Assembly (NCBI GenBank): GCA_019828545.1
Contig: JACVRA010000178.1
Location: 124,001 to 188,000, forward strand
Reading direction: 5' to 3'
Length of the DNA stretch: 64,000 nt
Source of the DNA: Paracamarosporium sp. OC-R06-R3
Taxonomy: Eukaryota > Ascomycota > Dothideomycetes > Pleosporales > Didymosphaeriaceae
The position numbers and the translations under genes are program-made. The notes under the pieces were generated by a model. That model was not told where the DNA came from. It made no database searches and saw only the letters and a list, made by a program, of their open reading frames with translations. Shown one piece after another: positions 1-11,818 of this stretch (its first letter is position 1; every line of letters starts with the position of its first letter).

Positions 1-2
1 CT

Positions 3-2387
3 TCATCAGTACCGTCGCCTAGGAACGCTTACCCTTCCTCGACATATCGTATGTCGTATCGTGCAAGTAGGGCAGATAGCGACTTCGATTCGCTGTACGA
101 TGTCACCGACGACGAAGCAGAAGTACCTCTGCATGCGTCTGCCTCTGTTAAGATGATTGCGCGCACAAGTCGCAATCGCTATCCCTCTCTCATCATTCCA
201 TCTCCTTCCGCTTGGCCAACAATAGAGAAGCTCAAGAGCGCGATATCAGCGCAACCTCCTCAGACCCCATCGAAGCTGCTCACCCCATCGAAGCAAGCCT
301 TGTCTTTGATCACGTCGCACAACCTTTCGGTACCGGCCCGCTCGGCCGCACCCTCCCTGGACGGAAGCCTGACTTCTGAAGAGATGGACAAGTTGAGCTG
401 CCCCTCTACACCTGAAACTCACAAGCGTGAAAGCATTGGCAGTGTCGACTCATGGGCGCCTGTGCAACTCGACGTGCAAGCGTTGGAAACTCTTCGTCAC
501 CTTTCTAGGTCGCGGGATTCGTCAAGAGGTTCATCGCCAGAGCGACAGTCATCGCGCGGAAATGATCGAAGCGATGGTGAGATGAGAGAGATCCGCCCGA
601 TGCTCAACCTGAGGATTCCCTCGGGCATTGCTCAGAATTCGTCTGGTAACACACCAGTATCAACACTCTCAGTGCCATCGCCTGGTGGGTTCTTCTCATC
701 ACTCCGGTCCAGTGCCCGGCATACATGGAGCCTGCCAAAGCGTGACGACTCAATGCCAAACACGTCTACGGCTGAGAAATTCTACTCACTCCCATGGGCA
801 TTCCAACAGAGCAATATTGCCCAGCGTGCCATCACCTTGGCAGGCTCAACGCTCGATGGCTACGATGATGGCTTACCAACCTCTAGGCCAGTCATGCTTG
901 GTGAAATTGAAGAAGTAGTGGAAGTCTCTGAGATACACCCAGCCAAGACGATCTTTCAGTACAACGAGAACTACCACGTAGAACTTCAGAAGCTTTCCTC
1001 TGCCAACATCGAACGAACAGGGCATTGGTTGGAGGAGCAGGAAGAGTTGCAAGCTGCACTTCGGGAAATGGAAGTCATCAGTTCACCAAGTCTATCTAGT
1101 AGAACTCACAGCCGAGGGAACTCAGTTGACAAGGCGATCAAGAAGTCTGTGAAGTTCGCCGAGGAGCCACTTAAGTCACCTAAGGAGGAGGAAGAGCCAA
1201 AGAAGATTATCACGTACGTTCAAGGCTTTGAGTTCCTTCGACAACGGACTCGCAGGATGGATGTCTACATTCATCGCCAGACCCGTGCAGAGGCCATGCA
1301 TGTGCACCGGCGATGCAATCCCAAGTCCCATCAAGACCAGCTGCTGGGCAAATTCGAGCTCACTAACCCAGTACGACCGGCTCCACCGAGGCCTGTGTCG
1401 GAGTTTTACGTCAACGACCCGACTGTTTTGAAGGAGCGCATCGCTCGTGCACAGATGGAAAGACAAGCCCTCGACCAAATGCTGCCAATCTGCTGGGTTC
1501 TGCAGGCACTCCGACAACTGAACGGCGGAAAGCTACTTAGCAAACCTGCCGCAAGGATAGTCCGCCGAACTAGCGTACCCAAAATTCTCGATGTCGGTGG
1601 CGTGCCAACTAATGACTGGGCATGGGATGTAGCATACGACTATCCCTACGCTACCGTCACAACAGTATACACTGCCGGCAACAACCTCACCTCCAACGTC
1701 ACCGGCCCGCCCAACCACAAGCACACAACTGTCCCCAACCTCTGGACTCTGCCCTTCCCTAACGGTCACTTCGACGTTGTCTCAGTACGTACTCTCCATG
1801 AGCTCCTTAAAACAGACAAACCCCTTGGCCGTTCAATGGACGAGTACGATCTCTGTCTCAAAGAGTGCTTCCGCTGCCTCAAGCCCGGTGGCGTCCTCGA
1901 GTTTTCACTCCTTGATGCAGACATTATTCATGCAGGGCGCCACGCACAGGCTCTCGGCGTCGAGTTTGGATTCAACCTCAAGACACGTGGGTATGACGCT
2001 GCACCCACAAAATCATTCCTGCCGCGCCTCCATAAGGCTGGCTTCCAGGATGTACGCAGGATGTGGATGGTCCTCCCCATGGGCAAGACGGCCGCCAACT
2101 GGAAAGACACGCTTCCCGTTCTTCCTGCAAAGGCGACTACAGAGCGAAGTATCAGTCCCGAGGGCGAGGTGATCGAGACGGAGACGCCGGTATGGGGCAC
2201 AACTGTGGATGCGGCGATGATGACAGGTATCGTAGGTAGCTGGTATTGGGAGAAGTGGATGTTGAGATTACAGATGGAGATGGGGAAGGAAGAGGAGAAG
2301 TTGCTGGAGGGAGTGGTGCAGGTGCTTGAGGAGGGTGCTGCGGCAGGAAGCGGATGGAGGTATCTGACGGGATATGCAAGGAAGTGA
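3..2387 (+). CDS. SAM-dependent methyltransferase domain protein, 5' end possibly outside window
   Basis: Single uninterrupted reading frame ending in TGA at 2385-2387. The first ATG in the window is at 51 and gives 778 residues, but the frame stays open to the left edge and the upstream codons (Ser/Pro-rich, ending NAYPSSTYR) look coding, so the true start may lie outside. The N-terminal 400 residues or so are Ser/Pro-rich and probably disordered. Counting from the ATG at 51, a class I methyltransferase core starts near residue 510: ILDVGG is motif I of the SAM-binding fold, LPFPNGHFDVVSVR near 567-580 resembles the post-motif I/motif II region, and CLKPGGVLEF near 610 is motif III-like. This matches the methyltransferase type 11 pattern found in fungal LaeA-like and lipid or small-molecule methyltransferases. 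The substrate cannot be read from the sequence. The long disordered N-terminus suggests a regulated or scaffolded protein; that is inference. Confidence 0.8.
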   Translation, partial: SSVPSPRNAYPSSTYRMSYRASRADSDFDSLYDVTDDEAEVPLHASASVKMIARTSRNRYPSLIIPSPSAWPTIEKLKSAISAQPPQTPSKLLTPSKQALSLITSHNLSVPARSAAPSLDGSLTSEEMDKLSCPSTPETHKRESIGSVDSWAPVQLDVQALETLRHLSRSRDSSRGSSPERQSSRGNDRSDGEMREIRPMLNLRIPSGIAQNSSGNTPVSTLSVPSPGGFFSSLRSSARHTWSLPKRDDSMPNTSTAEKFYSLPWAFQQSNIAQRAITLAGSTLDGYDDGLPTSRPVMLGEIEEVVEVSEIHPAKTIFQYNENYHVELQKLSSANIERTGHWLEEQEELQAALREMEVISSPSLSSRTHSRGNSVDKAIKKSVKFAEEPLKSPKEEEEPKKIITYVQGFEFLRQRTRRMDVYIHRQTRAEAMHVHRRCNPKSHQDQLLGKFELTNPVRPAPPRPVSEFYVNDPTVLKERIARAQMERQALDQMLPICWVLQALRQLNGGKLLSKPAARIVRRTSVPKILDVGGVPTNDWAWDVAYDYPYATVTTVYTAGNNLTSNVTGPPNHKHTTVPNLWTLPFPNGHFDVVSVRTLHELLKTDKPLGRSMDEYDLCLKECFRCLKPGGVLEFSLLDADIIHAGRHAQALGVEFGFNLKTRGYDAAPTKSFLPRLHKAGFQDVRRMWMVLPMGKTAANWKDTLPVLPAKATTERSISPEGEVIETETPVWGTTVDAAMMTGIVGSWYWEKWMLRLQMEMGKEEEKLLEGVVQVLEEGAAAGSGWRYLTGYARK

Positions 2388-3755
2388 AATGAGGTCCTAA
2401 CATGATTCATAGAGGGTGAGGTTGGTTCCATGCATGGTTTCGATATGTTAAGGTTCATGGGTCTTCGCACTTTAGCATGGTGTTGGGGCTTCGGCTTTGT
2501 TTCTCTGGGTATGGGCGGTTGGGGTCGGGTGATACCACGTCGCTATGGATTTCTTATGTTGATACTGGCTCGTAGATAGTACACGGTAGCAATGAGATTA
2601 ACATGCGAACATGGGAATATGTGTAGTCCATGCTTTATTTTCCGTAAAATGTGCTGCTGTTCGACGTGCCTAGGGTGACTGCAGAGAATCAGGCACTCTT
2701 TCGTAAGTAAGTCTATTGCACCGTGAGCCTCCCTTCAATGTCGATCTCTTATTGAATTGTTGGCTGGTTCGTAGACTGTTGTCATTGCATCCGATCACGA
2801 TATTCATGCGTTAGAATGAATTGAAACTCACGCACGACTTCAAGTACAATTTAGTTCTTGCAGGAGAAGAAATTAGAGAAAGGCAAGCGAGGCCACGGTT
2901 ACGTTCGTAGCGATAAAGCGGGACCGAAAGCTAGCAGTTATGGATCCTTATGTTATCATCCCGGGTTTAAACTCAATCACATCGCAGAACATCGTGATCG
3001 TCTCTTTCCTAGATGCGACGAGCTCGTGTTCGTGGCGGTAATAACTACCTTTATATGACGCTAGGGAAGCCTGTCGGGCTGGGTCGATCTTGGACCAACG
3101 CGTTGGCTCCTTAGCGGATGCTTGATTGGCCGTGGGCCCTGGTCCCTTTTGAGTGCAAGGCTGTTGACACCCCAACACCACGTTATTTATACCACTCACA
3201 CCACACTTGGTACAAACAAACGTAATTTCATCAATGGCGCTATCAACGCACAGGCTCTAATGACATAAGTATAGTCTCCGCGTTCTCATAATTCGGAGTA
3301 CAGAGTGTTACAACGTAATCTCGGGGACGGCAACGCCCCGTTACCCTTCCGCTCCCGTACCGTAGGCTCGATACTTCAGCCAGGCAAAGCCACTCATCGA
3401 CCGATTTTTACCAGAGAAATGAGATTGGTCAAAGCTCGCCTCCCGCGTGGAACGCGTAGGATGGTTCGCGAAGCCATGTAGGATTTCAAGCGGAGCAATG
3501 GTTGGTCGAATCTCGCGATAAGGATCCAGGAAGGAAGCCCATGCAATGTGCAGGGTATCGTCTCGTCTCAATATGGGATAGACAAATCCACGCTCGCCGT
3601 CTGCGGCCATGTCGCGTTTGCTTCGACCCCTCGTTCTTTCAGATGAGCGGCTGCGCGAGCTGTTCGCTCAGCTGAAGTGCTCTTTCTTCCTTTCTTTTCT
3701 CGCGGGGCTTTCGCTTTCGTTTTAGGACGCGGCCGTTCTTTCCAATGAAACCACG
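2388..3755. other. Intergenic region, no gene supported
   Basis: Holds the 3' flank of the methyltransferase and the promoter side of the rhodopsin-like gene. A pyrimidine-rich run near 3680-3720 sits just before that gene. An 89-codon frame on the minus strand (3341-3610) begins with ATG but shows no recognisable motif or splice context. Confidence 0.5.
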
Positions 3756-5041
3756 ATGACCACGATCATGAACGCAGAGGAATGGCCAAACAAGGGAGAT
3801 GAAGTGGTCAGAGTGGCTATCGCCATGTCAGTCATAACTGCGCTATCCACCATTTGGAGACTGGTTGTGCGATTCCGGGTCAGTCCTTGGATGGGCTTCA
3901 GTGACTGGTTGATGCTGGCGGGAACCGTAGGTACCCAGTGCGCGAAACGATATGCTGGTACCAAGGCGAACGAAGAGCTGATTTCCTCCAGGCTATGAGC
4001 TTCGTCTGTAACGTTCCTTTCGTCGTTCGTGGCGCGCATGTTGGTATGGGCCGACTCATCGCAGATCCTTTCTGGACGCCGGATCGCTTTCTGACCGCCA
4101 TCTACTTGCAATTCATATCCATTTGCTTGCAGATGTACGCTATGTTTCTCGTCAAACTATCTGTCTGCACCTACCTCTTGGCGCTCAACTTTTCGCGGAA
4201 GTTCCGAGTGATCATGTGGGTCATTACACTGATAGTGGTTACATTCAACCTGGTGATGCCGCTTCTGTTGCATTTTGGATATTGTCGACCATTCTTCTAT
4301 CGTTGGCACCCAGACATTGTGCCTGAGTGTTGGCCCGACATGGTGGGAACGATCACGGAATATGCGCAAGTCATTTCGAACATATGTACAGATTTGGTAA
4401 GCAAATCACACGTTGAGTATATACATTGACTGACAATCTGTAGGTTTACGCTTCTGCCCCAGTCGTATACTTGAGACAAGCGAACCTCACGAAGCAAACG
4501 CGCTTCATAGTAAGGCTTATGTTCCTCCTCGCGCTCGCGTAAGTTATTTGATTGCCAAGCTGAACTTGGTGTGGTCTAATCAGAATGTAGAGGCACTGCA
4601 TCATCTATTGTCAAGATAGTCAAATTGTACCGATGGCTTCATTCTAACGAACCCTTCTACGATATCGCCGACTTATGCATCTGGGGCATCAATGAAATCT
4701 CAATCTGTATCATCATCGCAAACCTTCCGATACAGCGCAGGTCGATTCGTAAAGTAGGCGCGCTGATTATTCCTGAGCATCTACACTCGCGTCTTAGTCT
4801 TAGTTATGACCCAGAATACACTGAAGACGATGTGTATCCGATCGCGATCGACGGTTCGAGGCGAACACGAAGTACTATACCTGGTACCGATGACGGTAGC
4901 GAGATGGCTATCATCGAACTGGAGAACGGAAGAATCGTCATGGCACCGAAAACGCCGATGCCAGCTGTCATTAGAGAGAGTAGAAGTGAGGGCACACTGG
5001 CAACGTTTTGGAACAATGACTCCAAGGATTCTTTCTCTTGA
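3756..5041 (+). CDS. Fungal rhodopsin-like (PTH11-type) seven-helix membrane protein
   Basis: Four exons join in frame: 3756-3926, 3992-4396, 4444-4538 and 4591-5041, giving about 373 residues. Introns are 65, 47 and 52 bases; each starts GT and ends AG, and the junctions restore the family frame (for example ALAGTASSIVK across the third). The protein has about seven hydrophobic helices and the family landmarks FSDWLMLAG after helix 2, GMGR in the following loop, and a conserved region around PVVYLRQ and SSIVKIVKL. These fit the fungal integral-membrane rhodopsin family (Pfam PF20684), which includes PTH11-like receptors. No CFEM domain is present. The cytoplasmic tail after helix 7 is about 95 residues. 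The likely role is surface sensing or an unknown membrane function; no ligand is known. The ATG at 3768 is an alternative start only four codons downstream. Confidence 0.85.
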
Positions 5042-5798
5042 ACCGACTGTAGTGGCACTTGAGGAAGCTACGAATATTTGCGTCAGTGAGCCGAGGCTAC
5101 GACAATCAATGAATTAATGACCGGATATAATAAAGAAAGATCATCCATCGGAGCAGACGTTGACATGCTCAGGGACCCACCGCCTCGTATGTTGTGAGCA
5201 ACACTGGACGCCGTCGCTATGGTCAACCAAAAGGATGTTCTTGTTGATCGTCTGCGAGTAATTGGGCAAGCCAATCGCTCAAACAGCAACTTCGCTATGG
5301 AGACAGGAAAGCCTATTAACCGTACTGCATAGCTAGCTAGCTGATCTCTCATGATCAATGGGCTATGCACCTGAATTCCTCGTCTAAACCGACAATACTC
5401 CAAAGGAAAGCTGCATTGGATCATCGTTGGTATGTGGCATGGCAGCCATGAGGATCGTTTCTAAAAAATACTATCCACAATGTGAAGACTTGTTGCTTTG
5501 CTAAGGTGATAGCACTTGGTTTTACAGTAGATATCGGGATGTCCCTTAGTGACTACGTTAATCTTGGCGCCACCTGGGGTGGTAGTCGCTTAAATGGCAA
5601 TATACCCTCGGTTGGCGAAAACCGCAGGGTTTCGAACATGATCTGCTCAATCGACAAGGGAATTAGAAACGACGTCATAAGAACCTCATTGAACACTTTC
5701 CCCCAGAATCAAGGCCCGAACTCTAGTTCAATTGCATTAGCTCCCCAGTTTTCCTCAAATGTCTCAGGACATTTCTTATATTTCGGCACGAGTGAAAG
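5042..5798. other. Intergenic region, no gene supported
   Basis: Separates two genes on the plus strand. A 106-codon frame from 5482 to 5802 overlaps the next start codon but has no recognisable features, and is treated as chance. Confidence 0.5.
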
Positions 5799-7090
5799 AT
5801 GAGCGACCTTGACATCCTCGTGAGCAATGGCACGTGCTATACCAAAGCAGGTGAAAAGCTAGACGAGAGCTTCATACCATGCGGGAACGAGGCGTTTGGG
5901 TATCAGACATGCTGCGGAGCTGGTGACAATTGCCTGGCGGACAACGCTTGTTTTGGAAAATATGGTAGTGGATATGGCTCCGATTTAACCTACCAGGCTG
6001 GATGTACCGACCCTGAGTACAAAGACAAAAGCTGTCCAGACAAGAAGGGCATAGGTAAAACCTCACCCGCATGATATACTCAGTCCTACTCCGTCACTAA
6101 CGACACCTAGATCAGCCATGGATAGCACTTACCCTCTGCGACGACAGCGAAGGTGTATGGGGTGCTTGTTCACAAGAAGGAAATCCATCTACACTCCAAC
6201 CCGGCTCGACCTGCACTTGCACCGATGCGGCAAAGTTCACGCCAACAGCGTTCAGCGACGCCAACAGTCTTGCACTTTTCGCATCTTTACCCACAGCTAC
6301 TGGCGAAAGCATCAAATTCGAGACCGGCCATGTTCCCACGGGTGAACCAACTAGTGACTCGCCCGCTGAAACTGGATCACCGTCTGCCAGCGCATCTGGT
6401 ACAAGCGGTGGCGGTTCGACCGCAACTCAAACCGGTAAAGCTAGTGGTACCCAGCGTGGTTCAGGTTCAGGTTCAGGTTCAGGAAATACTGCGACGGCAT
6501 CACGGACGGGATCGTCGGCCAGCAGCCCATCGGTCAGCAATGGTAGCTCTGGCGACAATGGTGGCTCTGCCGGCAATGGCTCTGACGGCAATAGCTCAAG
6601 CGATAGTGGTTCGGGCCTTGCCTCAGGGGTTAAGATAGGAATCGGTGTTGGCGTCGCTGTCGCAGTCCTTCTCATCATCGCTATCATAGTAGCGGCCCTA
6701 CTTCGTCGCCGTAAACGTCGACGATCCCAAGCTGCTGTTGCTGCTACCGAAGTCGAGAAGGGTGACAACAAGGATGCAAAGGCCGCTGCTGTAGGTCGCA
6801 TATCTGATGCAACAGCTGCCGACCCACGCATATCTGATGTGACCGGTGCGACCGACAAAACGAACAATATTTCAGAGGCAGATGGAAAACCATTATCTGG
6901 AGCTGACAAGCCGGGTGTGACGGAACTCGACAGCGAAGCCGTCATGGAGGTCCCCGGGCAGACTGCGCATCCTTGGGATAGAGGAGCTGAGCTTGACGGG
7001 AGGCAAATCAAGCCAGCGAGTCCTAAGTCTGTTGCTGAGTTACCTGGTAGTCTGGCGGCCGAATCACCTCCAGGTTGGGTGGTTCGATAG
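5799..7090 (+). CDS. Cys-rich ectodomain protein with one transmembrane helix
   Basis: Two exons, 5799-6054 and 6111-7090, separated by a 56-base intron with a CTAAC branch site; about 411 residues. The N-terminal 130 residues carry many cysteines in a pattern I recognise from Dothideomycete surface proteins: SNGTCY, IPCGN, TCCGAGDNC, LAGC, then DQPW just after the splice and CTCT. A Ser/Gly/Thr-rich stalk with a GSGSGSGSG run follows. Next is one hydrophobic helix near residues 258-280 (IGIGVGVAVAVLLIIAIIV) and a basic stop-transfer RRRKRRR, then an acidic cytoplasmic tail. There is no N-terminal signal peptide, as in the relatives I recall, so membrane insertion probably relies on the internal helix. 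Function is unknown; the layout resembles cell-wall sensor or stress-receptor proteins, but I see no WSC domain. Confidence 0.8.
6458..6483 (+). repeat. GGTTCA hexanucleotide microsatellite inside coding sequence
   Basis: Four full copies plus two bases of the unit GGTTCA, read in frame as alternating Gly-Ser in the stalk of the Cys-rich membrane protein. Copy-number change would lengthen the stalk by two residues per unit without a frameshift. Confidence 0.9.
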
Positions 7091-7796
7091 TGCGCAGTAA
7101 GGAGCAAGGGGAAAAGATTTGTAATTTCTTCTGTGAAGAAGCCGTAAGCTAAGATGGGCTGCCCTCGCAGTGTTTCGGATCTCGATACGTTTTCTTCAGC
7201 GCCTGGTAGGTTCGTCGCTACTGGCGTCATAGTATATATTAACACAACACTATTTTTCTAATTGATAACATGCTATTCCATTCTTGCAAATTTCAAAAAA
7301 TTTGATAATTCGCCGCAATCTTCACTAGGAGTCTTGTCCACCTCGAAGATTGCATATTCAGTAACGAAATGCATAAGCTGTCAGGTGCATGGTTGCGGTG
7401 ACCAGGTATGCGAGCGATAAGAATTGTACTCGACCCCACTCAACACTGACAAGGTTCTCGATAATTTCAACCGTCGAATGACTTCTTAAGCATAGTGAAT
7501 TCTACGCCCCAAAGTTACACATCTGAGACTTGTATGCAACGACCAATTACCGGGGATGCCCCTGCCGAACCAACTACGGTTAGTCGTCAGCCACAAACAC
7601 CACTGACAACGAATGAGACGAGAGTGACTGCTGCACGCGAGGCATAAAGTATGCAAGCACACGAACAACTGTAGCAGCCATTTTATAGTGAATGTGGCAC
7701 GGGAGGTTGTCACAAAGCCAGTTTCCAACATGAATGCCCCAGAGGGTTGGTCTGTATATGCTGCAACAAAGCTAAGTTTGATCTTCCATAGCGTAT
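7091..7796. other. Intergenic region, no gene supported
   Basis: About 700 bases between two plus-strand membrane-protein genes. I see no RNA gene, repeat or convincing coding sequence. Confidence 0.5.
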
Positions 7797-9989
7797 ATGT
7801 ACCGTCTGCCTCCAGTGACTTCAGTATGGTGGCGTTTTAACACATCTCGACTCGCCATCATGCGGTTAACTTTGGCGTTGAAGCCGTACACGCAAAAGAT
7901 CGTCGTTCATTGTTTGATCGTCACTACTCCTATGCTCGTTTCGTCTCTTGTTATCCTCTACATCGTATACGCGAATCTCATCACACCAAGCTGCGCTTCG
8001 AAAGAGTTATGTCCAGCCTCTGGACTCGTCAATACTACATCGACAGCATTCTATTATGTTGATTTCTCAGCAGCTCGACTGGCGTTTGTATCGTCGTGGT
8101 CAGCGACTGTTAGCTTTGCCTTGGTGGGCTTTCTGATGGCTTTTGCTTCTTATGTGAATGCTTCTGCTTTGCTTCGCGCTTCCGAGGGCGATGATCAAGA
8201 TGATTTGCCGAGTCCGCACCAGATGAGCATTTTGTTAAGAGTGCTCAACGCAGAGATGATGATTTTGTGGGACTTGGCTTTCGAAAAAATCAAGAGTGTG
8301 TTCTGGAATCGAGAACAAGATTCAGATGTCCCCAAACACAAATCACCCATTCTCAATACAAGTGTGCTCGTTCTGCTTGTTAGTATCGTAGCTAGGTATT
8401 CCACACTTTCACACACTTTCCATGAATTGAACACCAACTGACGACATCAAGTCTTCTAATTCAGGCTGCTGATGTGTACTTTCACGTTGCCGCTGAAGCA
8501 GTCGAGCTGGTACAAGTGCTGGAGATTCCCTCTGTTACCCGTCAATATAGCAGAGAAATTGCACCCTGGTGCTTAGATAGGCCAGAAAACGGCCCACTCG
8601 GACCCAAGAACTTCTGGGGATGCGCCATCACTGCACAAGCAGCACCAAACAACAACGCCACTTCTCTCGCCCCCACTAATGCAACCATAATCCAAGACAT
8701 GAAGAACTCTGTCTCAGATCGACATGAAACGATGAACTTTACGAACTCTGACGGCGTACAGTATGCCGTCATAGGACCAGCAAATGTGGATCCGTCTGAA
8801 GACTACAAAGCCACCAGTTTTGGGGTGTCGACTTCTTGTGCGGCCATTCCGCAGGATCGTTGTGATGTTGCACCGCCCATCACTAATGTCAAGGATGGAC
8901 TTGGAAGTCCGATCATGTTGGTTCCTTTTGCATGCACTAAGAACCGCTCTGGAATTGATATCAATGGAAACTTGACGAGCCATAACACGAAGACTCACAT
9001 GCTTAACTTTCACAAGTACGCTGCAGAGAGCTCTCCGTTTCTAGCCAACTTCATGGAAACACCCAACGGCCTCTCCAGCGCTGCGATTATGGAAGCTGTC
9101 CAGAACGAAGACGGGGATGAGATTTTCCGCAATCCGTGGTCAGTACTAGCGATGAGGAAGATACCATTTGCGCTCCAAGCCGACTTTGAAGCCTTGCCAC
9201 AATCTTTCCGTAACGACACACGAATTTGGAAGCACGATATCCTCGGCGCCTTCTCCTTGATGCTCTGCAATGTGACAGGTACGTGGCTTGGCTTGCACTC
9301 GGTTACAAGATTGCCTAGAGCTAATAGAGAAATAAGTCTGGGATATGACCTATGTTAAGGCTGGAGAACAGATCACGTCAATGACCAAATCTGCCAGCAA
9401 CGGATCCACAGCTGGAATGGCTAGCATGCCTGGTACTCGCTTCATCGGAACACTAGCCAACGTCTTCCAAGACCTTTCAACTGGTCCCGAATCTCGCAGT
9501 TCTCCTTCGGCTTTTATACGCGCCTTTGAGATTGGTATGAGTAAGTCATACTCATACCCACTTGCATCGCAATTGAGCAGCCGTGCCAGCCTTCACTCTC
9601 AAGTAAGAACTTCGAAGGTCGTCACACGGCTTCCAGTGGCCGCGCTCTGGACTCTTGTTGTTGCGAACGTTAGCTTCGCACTTTTAGGTCTTGGCTTAGC
9701 TTTTTGGGCTATGAAGCTTGCAGGGCCTGAAATTCATCAAGTGCAATTGCGATTGGGTGTTGCAGGGCTCGCAGCGGCACTGTTCGATCGCGAGAAATTC
9801 GAACAGTCAGCTCGCGCGGACGACGGACTTTTCACGGAAAAGAGTGAAAAGGGAGAGGTCGAAGTGAAGAGAATAGGATTCAAGAGAACGGGTACTGGTG
9901 GCTCTGCATTTGCTATTTACGATGCAGGTTTTAGACTGGCCGAAGCAAAGGCGATGCGAAGAAGATACTTTGGTAGTATAGTGGGTTAG
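7797..9989 (+). CDS. Large multi-pass membrane protein of unknown function
   Basis: Three exons, about 682 residues. Intron 2 (9279-9336, 58 bases) is clear and joins NVT to VWDMTYV. Intron 1 is less certain: GTTAGT at 8379 to AG at 8464 (86 bases) keeps the frame, whereas the stronger-looking GTATTC at 8396 does not. Hydrophobic helices lie near residues 30-55 and 95-125, across the first splice, and near the C-terminus (VAALWTLVVANVSFALLGLG). Between them is a long, N-glycosylation-rich and cysteine-containing region that is probably extracellular. The segment SPHQMSILLRVLN followed by WDLAFEKIKSVFWNRE resembles a conserved block in Pleosporalean membrane proteins that have no assigned role. 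ATG at 7860 is an alternative start. No catalytic motif is visible. Confidence 0.75.
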
Positions 9990-11011
9990 TTTGTCTATCG
10001 GACTGGTTGTAGAATATGTTCAAAATTTCCTTCCGACGAGGTTGTATTAGATCTACACCAAGTATACGCCAGAAGTTGGCAATGTACTCAGTTCCACACG
10101 ATAACTCATACGGGACTCTTTTCAACGAAGATGCGATGCACAAGGTGTATGCTAAACCGTTATCCTATATCCTAACAATGCCAACAAATAGAGTCACTGG
10201 TAAACCGCTGCCTAGCATCGTAGTGTACGATACTCATCACAAAATCGAGGCAATAGTGATAATTTTCATTATACGTACGGATCAATACTTGATCTCTCGT
10301 CCGCCAAATGTGATTCTACTTACAAGACTATGCACGCTTAGCACCGGCCTTCCAAGCGTGTTCAAGGGTAGTCTAAGTAGTTGAGGAAAGAGGCGACTAT
10401 ATAGATCCTGCCACAATGCATGCGCCATACATGAACAGCCACCAGTGATAGGACTGTGACCCGCCTCACAAATATCGCTCACAAGGCGAGGTGTGGCCAA
10501 TTGCGCGCGGACAGATAAGTTGTTCGGGTAAACTGGCGACTCACAGCAGCCTATAAAGGGCTAGCTAGCTAACGCAAGTCCTGTATCAATTAGGAAAAGT
10601 GGCCACCTGGCACCGAACTCAGAGGGTGCAGATTCCCACCGACATGCAGCATATGTTGAAGCCTACTTTGGTAGATAAGAATAATGTAGCGACCTTGGTC
10701 GTTAAACTCAAACGAAGAACAAAGGTGGGCAGCTGTAAATACTGAATATCGGGTGATAGTTGCAGCTCTGATACTTGCCATGCTGGACCTCATAAATGGT
10801 CCTTTTCGAGACCGCATGTGATGTTAATATCAAAGGACAGCTCCTGGAATCTTGTGATAGTCAGTTGCGGAAGCAAGGCGAAGGGCTTCCTTTTTGCGAT
10901 GTCTGGTGGCTCTGCATCAATTCCTTTTCGTCTCAGTGACGATGCCAGCAACGACAATATCAGCGAGGGCAAGCCCGGGAAACGGCTAAACAAGTGAGCC
11001 ACGCATGGTGA
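9990..11011. other. Convergent intergenic region, no gene supported
   Basis: Lies between the 3' ends of the membrane-protein gene (+) and YTH1 (-), so it should hold both terminators. Short frames here have no family resemblance. Confidence 0.5.
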
Positions 11012-11818
11012 TTAGAAGCCACCGCGGCCTCGTCCTCTTCTTCGCCCACGTCCTCCCTTGTTCCATCGACCTCCCATTTTATGCCCACCTGCATGATGAG
11101 GATTCCGCTCTTGCTGCTCACGGTCTTCTCGCTCTTCCCTCTCTCGCTCGGCCTCTCTCTCCAGTCGCTCTTGCTCGAGCTGTTCAGGAGTCTTCTCCAC
11201 ACGAACCTCCGGCTTCTTTAGATCAGTAGGGAATCTAGGATGTGCGCCATGTTTGCAGGATGGACCTTCCGGGCAGAAGCCAGCTAGATAAAAAGGACAT
11301 ATGTTGGCTTTCTTGTTGTGTTTGAGTGCACAGTGTGGGCCGAGCGGGCAGAAGCCACGGTCATAGTGGGGACACTGCGGACGTTTTGCTTCGGGGTCGA
11401 TGTGAAGGTAGAGGCAGTCGTCACCGTTGGAGCAAGTTTGTGTGCGGGCGTAATAGGAGCATTCGGGCATGCGGCGGAGGTTGTATTCGTGAAGGAACTC
11501 GCACGTTTCGCCCTTCTTGCACAGGCCGCGCAGCCAGTGCTTGCAGACGAGACTAGTGCTGCTGTTAGCTGTGGGATTGAAAACACTCGCTACTATGTGT
11601 ACGTACTTGTTGTATGACGACGTTAGCTGATGCTTGTCGGGACAGCGGTTGCCCAGAGGACAGTGACCCTGCATGTACGCCTTGCACATTGGCCGATCGG
11701 TGTCCAAGCCAAAGCGGTACTCTCGTCGCAGGAAGTCGCTGAAGTTGAAGTCGTAGGTGGTCTTCGCCGTCTGCGCCATGGCCTGGTCAGGCGGAGTGGC
11801 ACTTTGCGCGTCCGCCAT
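11012..11818 (-). CDS. YTH1: mRNA 3'-end-processing protein Yth1 (CPSF30 homologue)
   Basis: Five CCCH zinc fingers in tandem: residues 45-63, 74-92, 102-121, 131-149 and 156-175 of the spliced protein, with the C-x7/8-C-x5-C-x3-H spacing of Yth1/CPSF30. This RNA-binding subunit of the cleavage and polyadenylation factor contacts the poly(A) signal region in the nucleus. The C-terminus is a charged Glu/Arg-rich segment followed by an Arg/Gly-rich tail ([13 protein letters not shown]). A 54-base intron at plus positions 11553-11606 (GTACGT to CACTAG) is a multiple of three and has no stop, so an unspliced reading also stays open. Splicing restores [14 protein letters not shown], the form expected for the family. 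The mature protein is about 250 residues. It is read divergently from the chitinase gene across 1.25 kb. Confidence 0.95.
   Translation of the reverse strand: MADAQSATPPDQAMAQTAKTTYDFNFSDFLRREYRFGLDTDRPMCKAYMQGHCPLGNRCPDKHQLTSSYNKYVHIVASVFNPTANSSTSLVCKHWLRGLCKKGETCEFLHEYNLRRMPECSYYARTQTCSNGDDCLYLHIDPEAKRPQCPHYDRGFCPLGPHCALKHNKKANICPFYLAGFCPEGPSCKHGAHPRFPTDLKKPEVRVEKTPEQLEQERLEREAEREREEREDREQQERNPHHAGGHKMGGRWNKGGRGRRRGRGRGGF

Noticed and set aside
3341..3610. 89-codon minus-strand frame with an ATG
   Set aside because: No signal peptide, domain, splice context or recognised relative.
6427..7245. 272-codon minus-strand frame, Pro/Leu/Ser-rich
   Set aside because: Antisense shadow of the low-complexity stalk and tail of the Cys-rich membrane protein.
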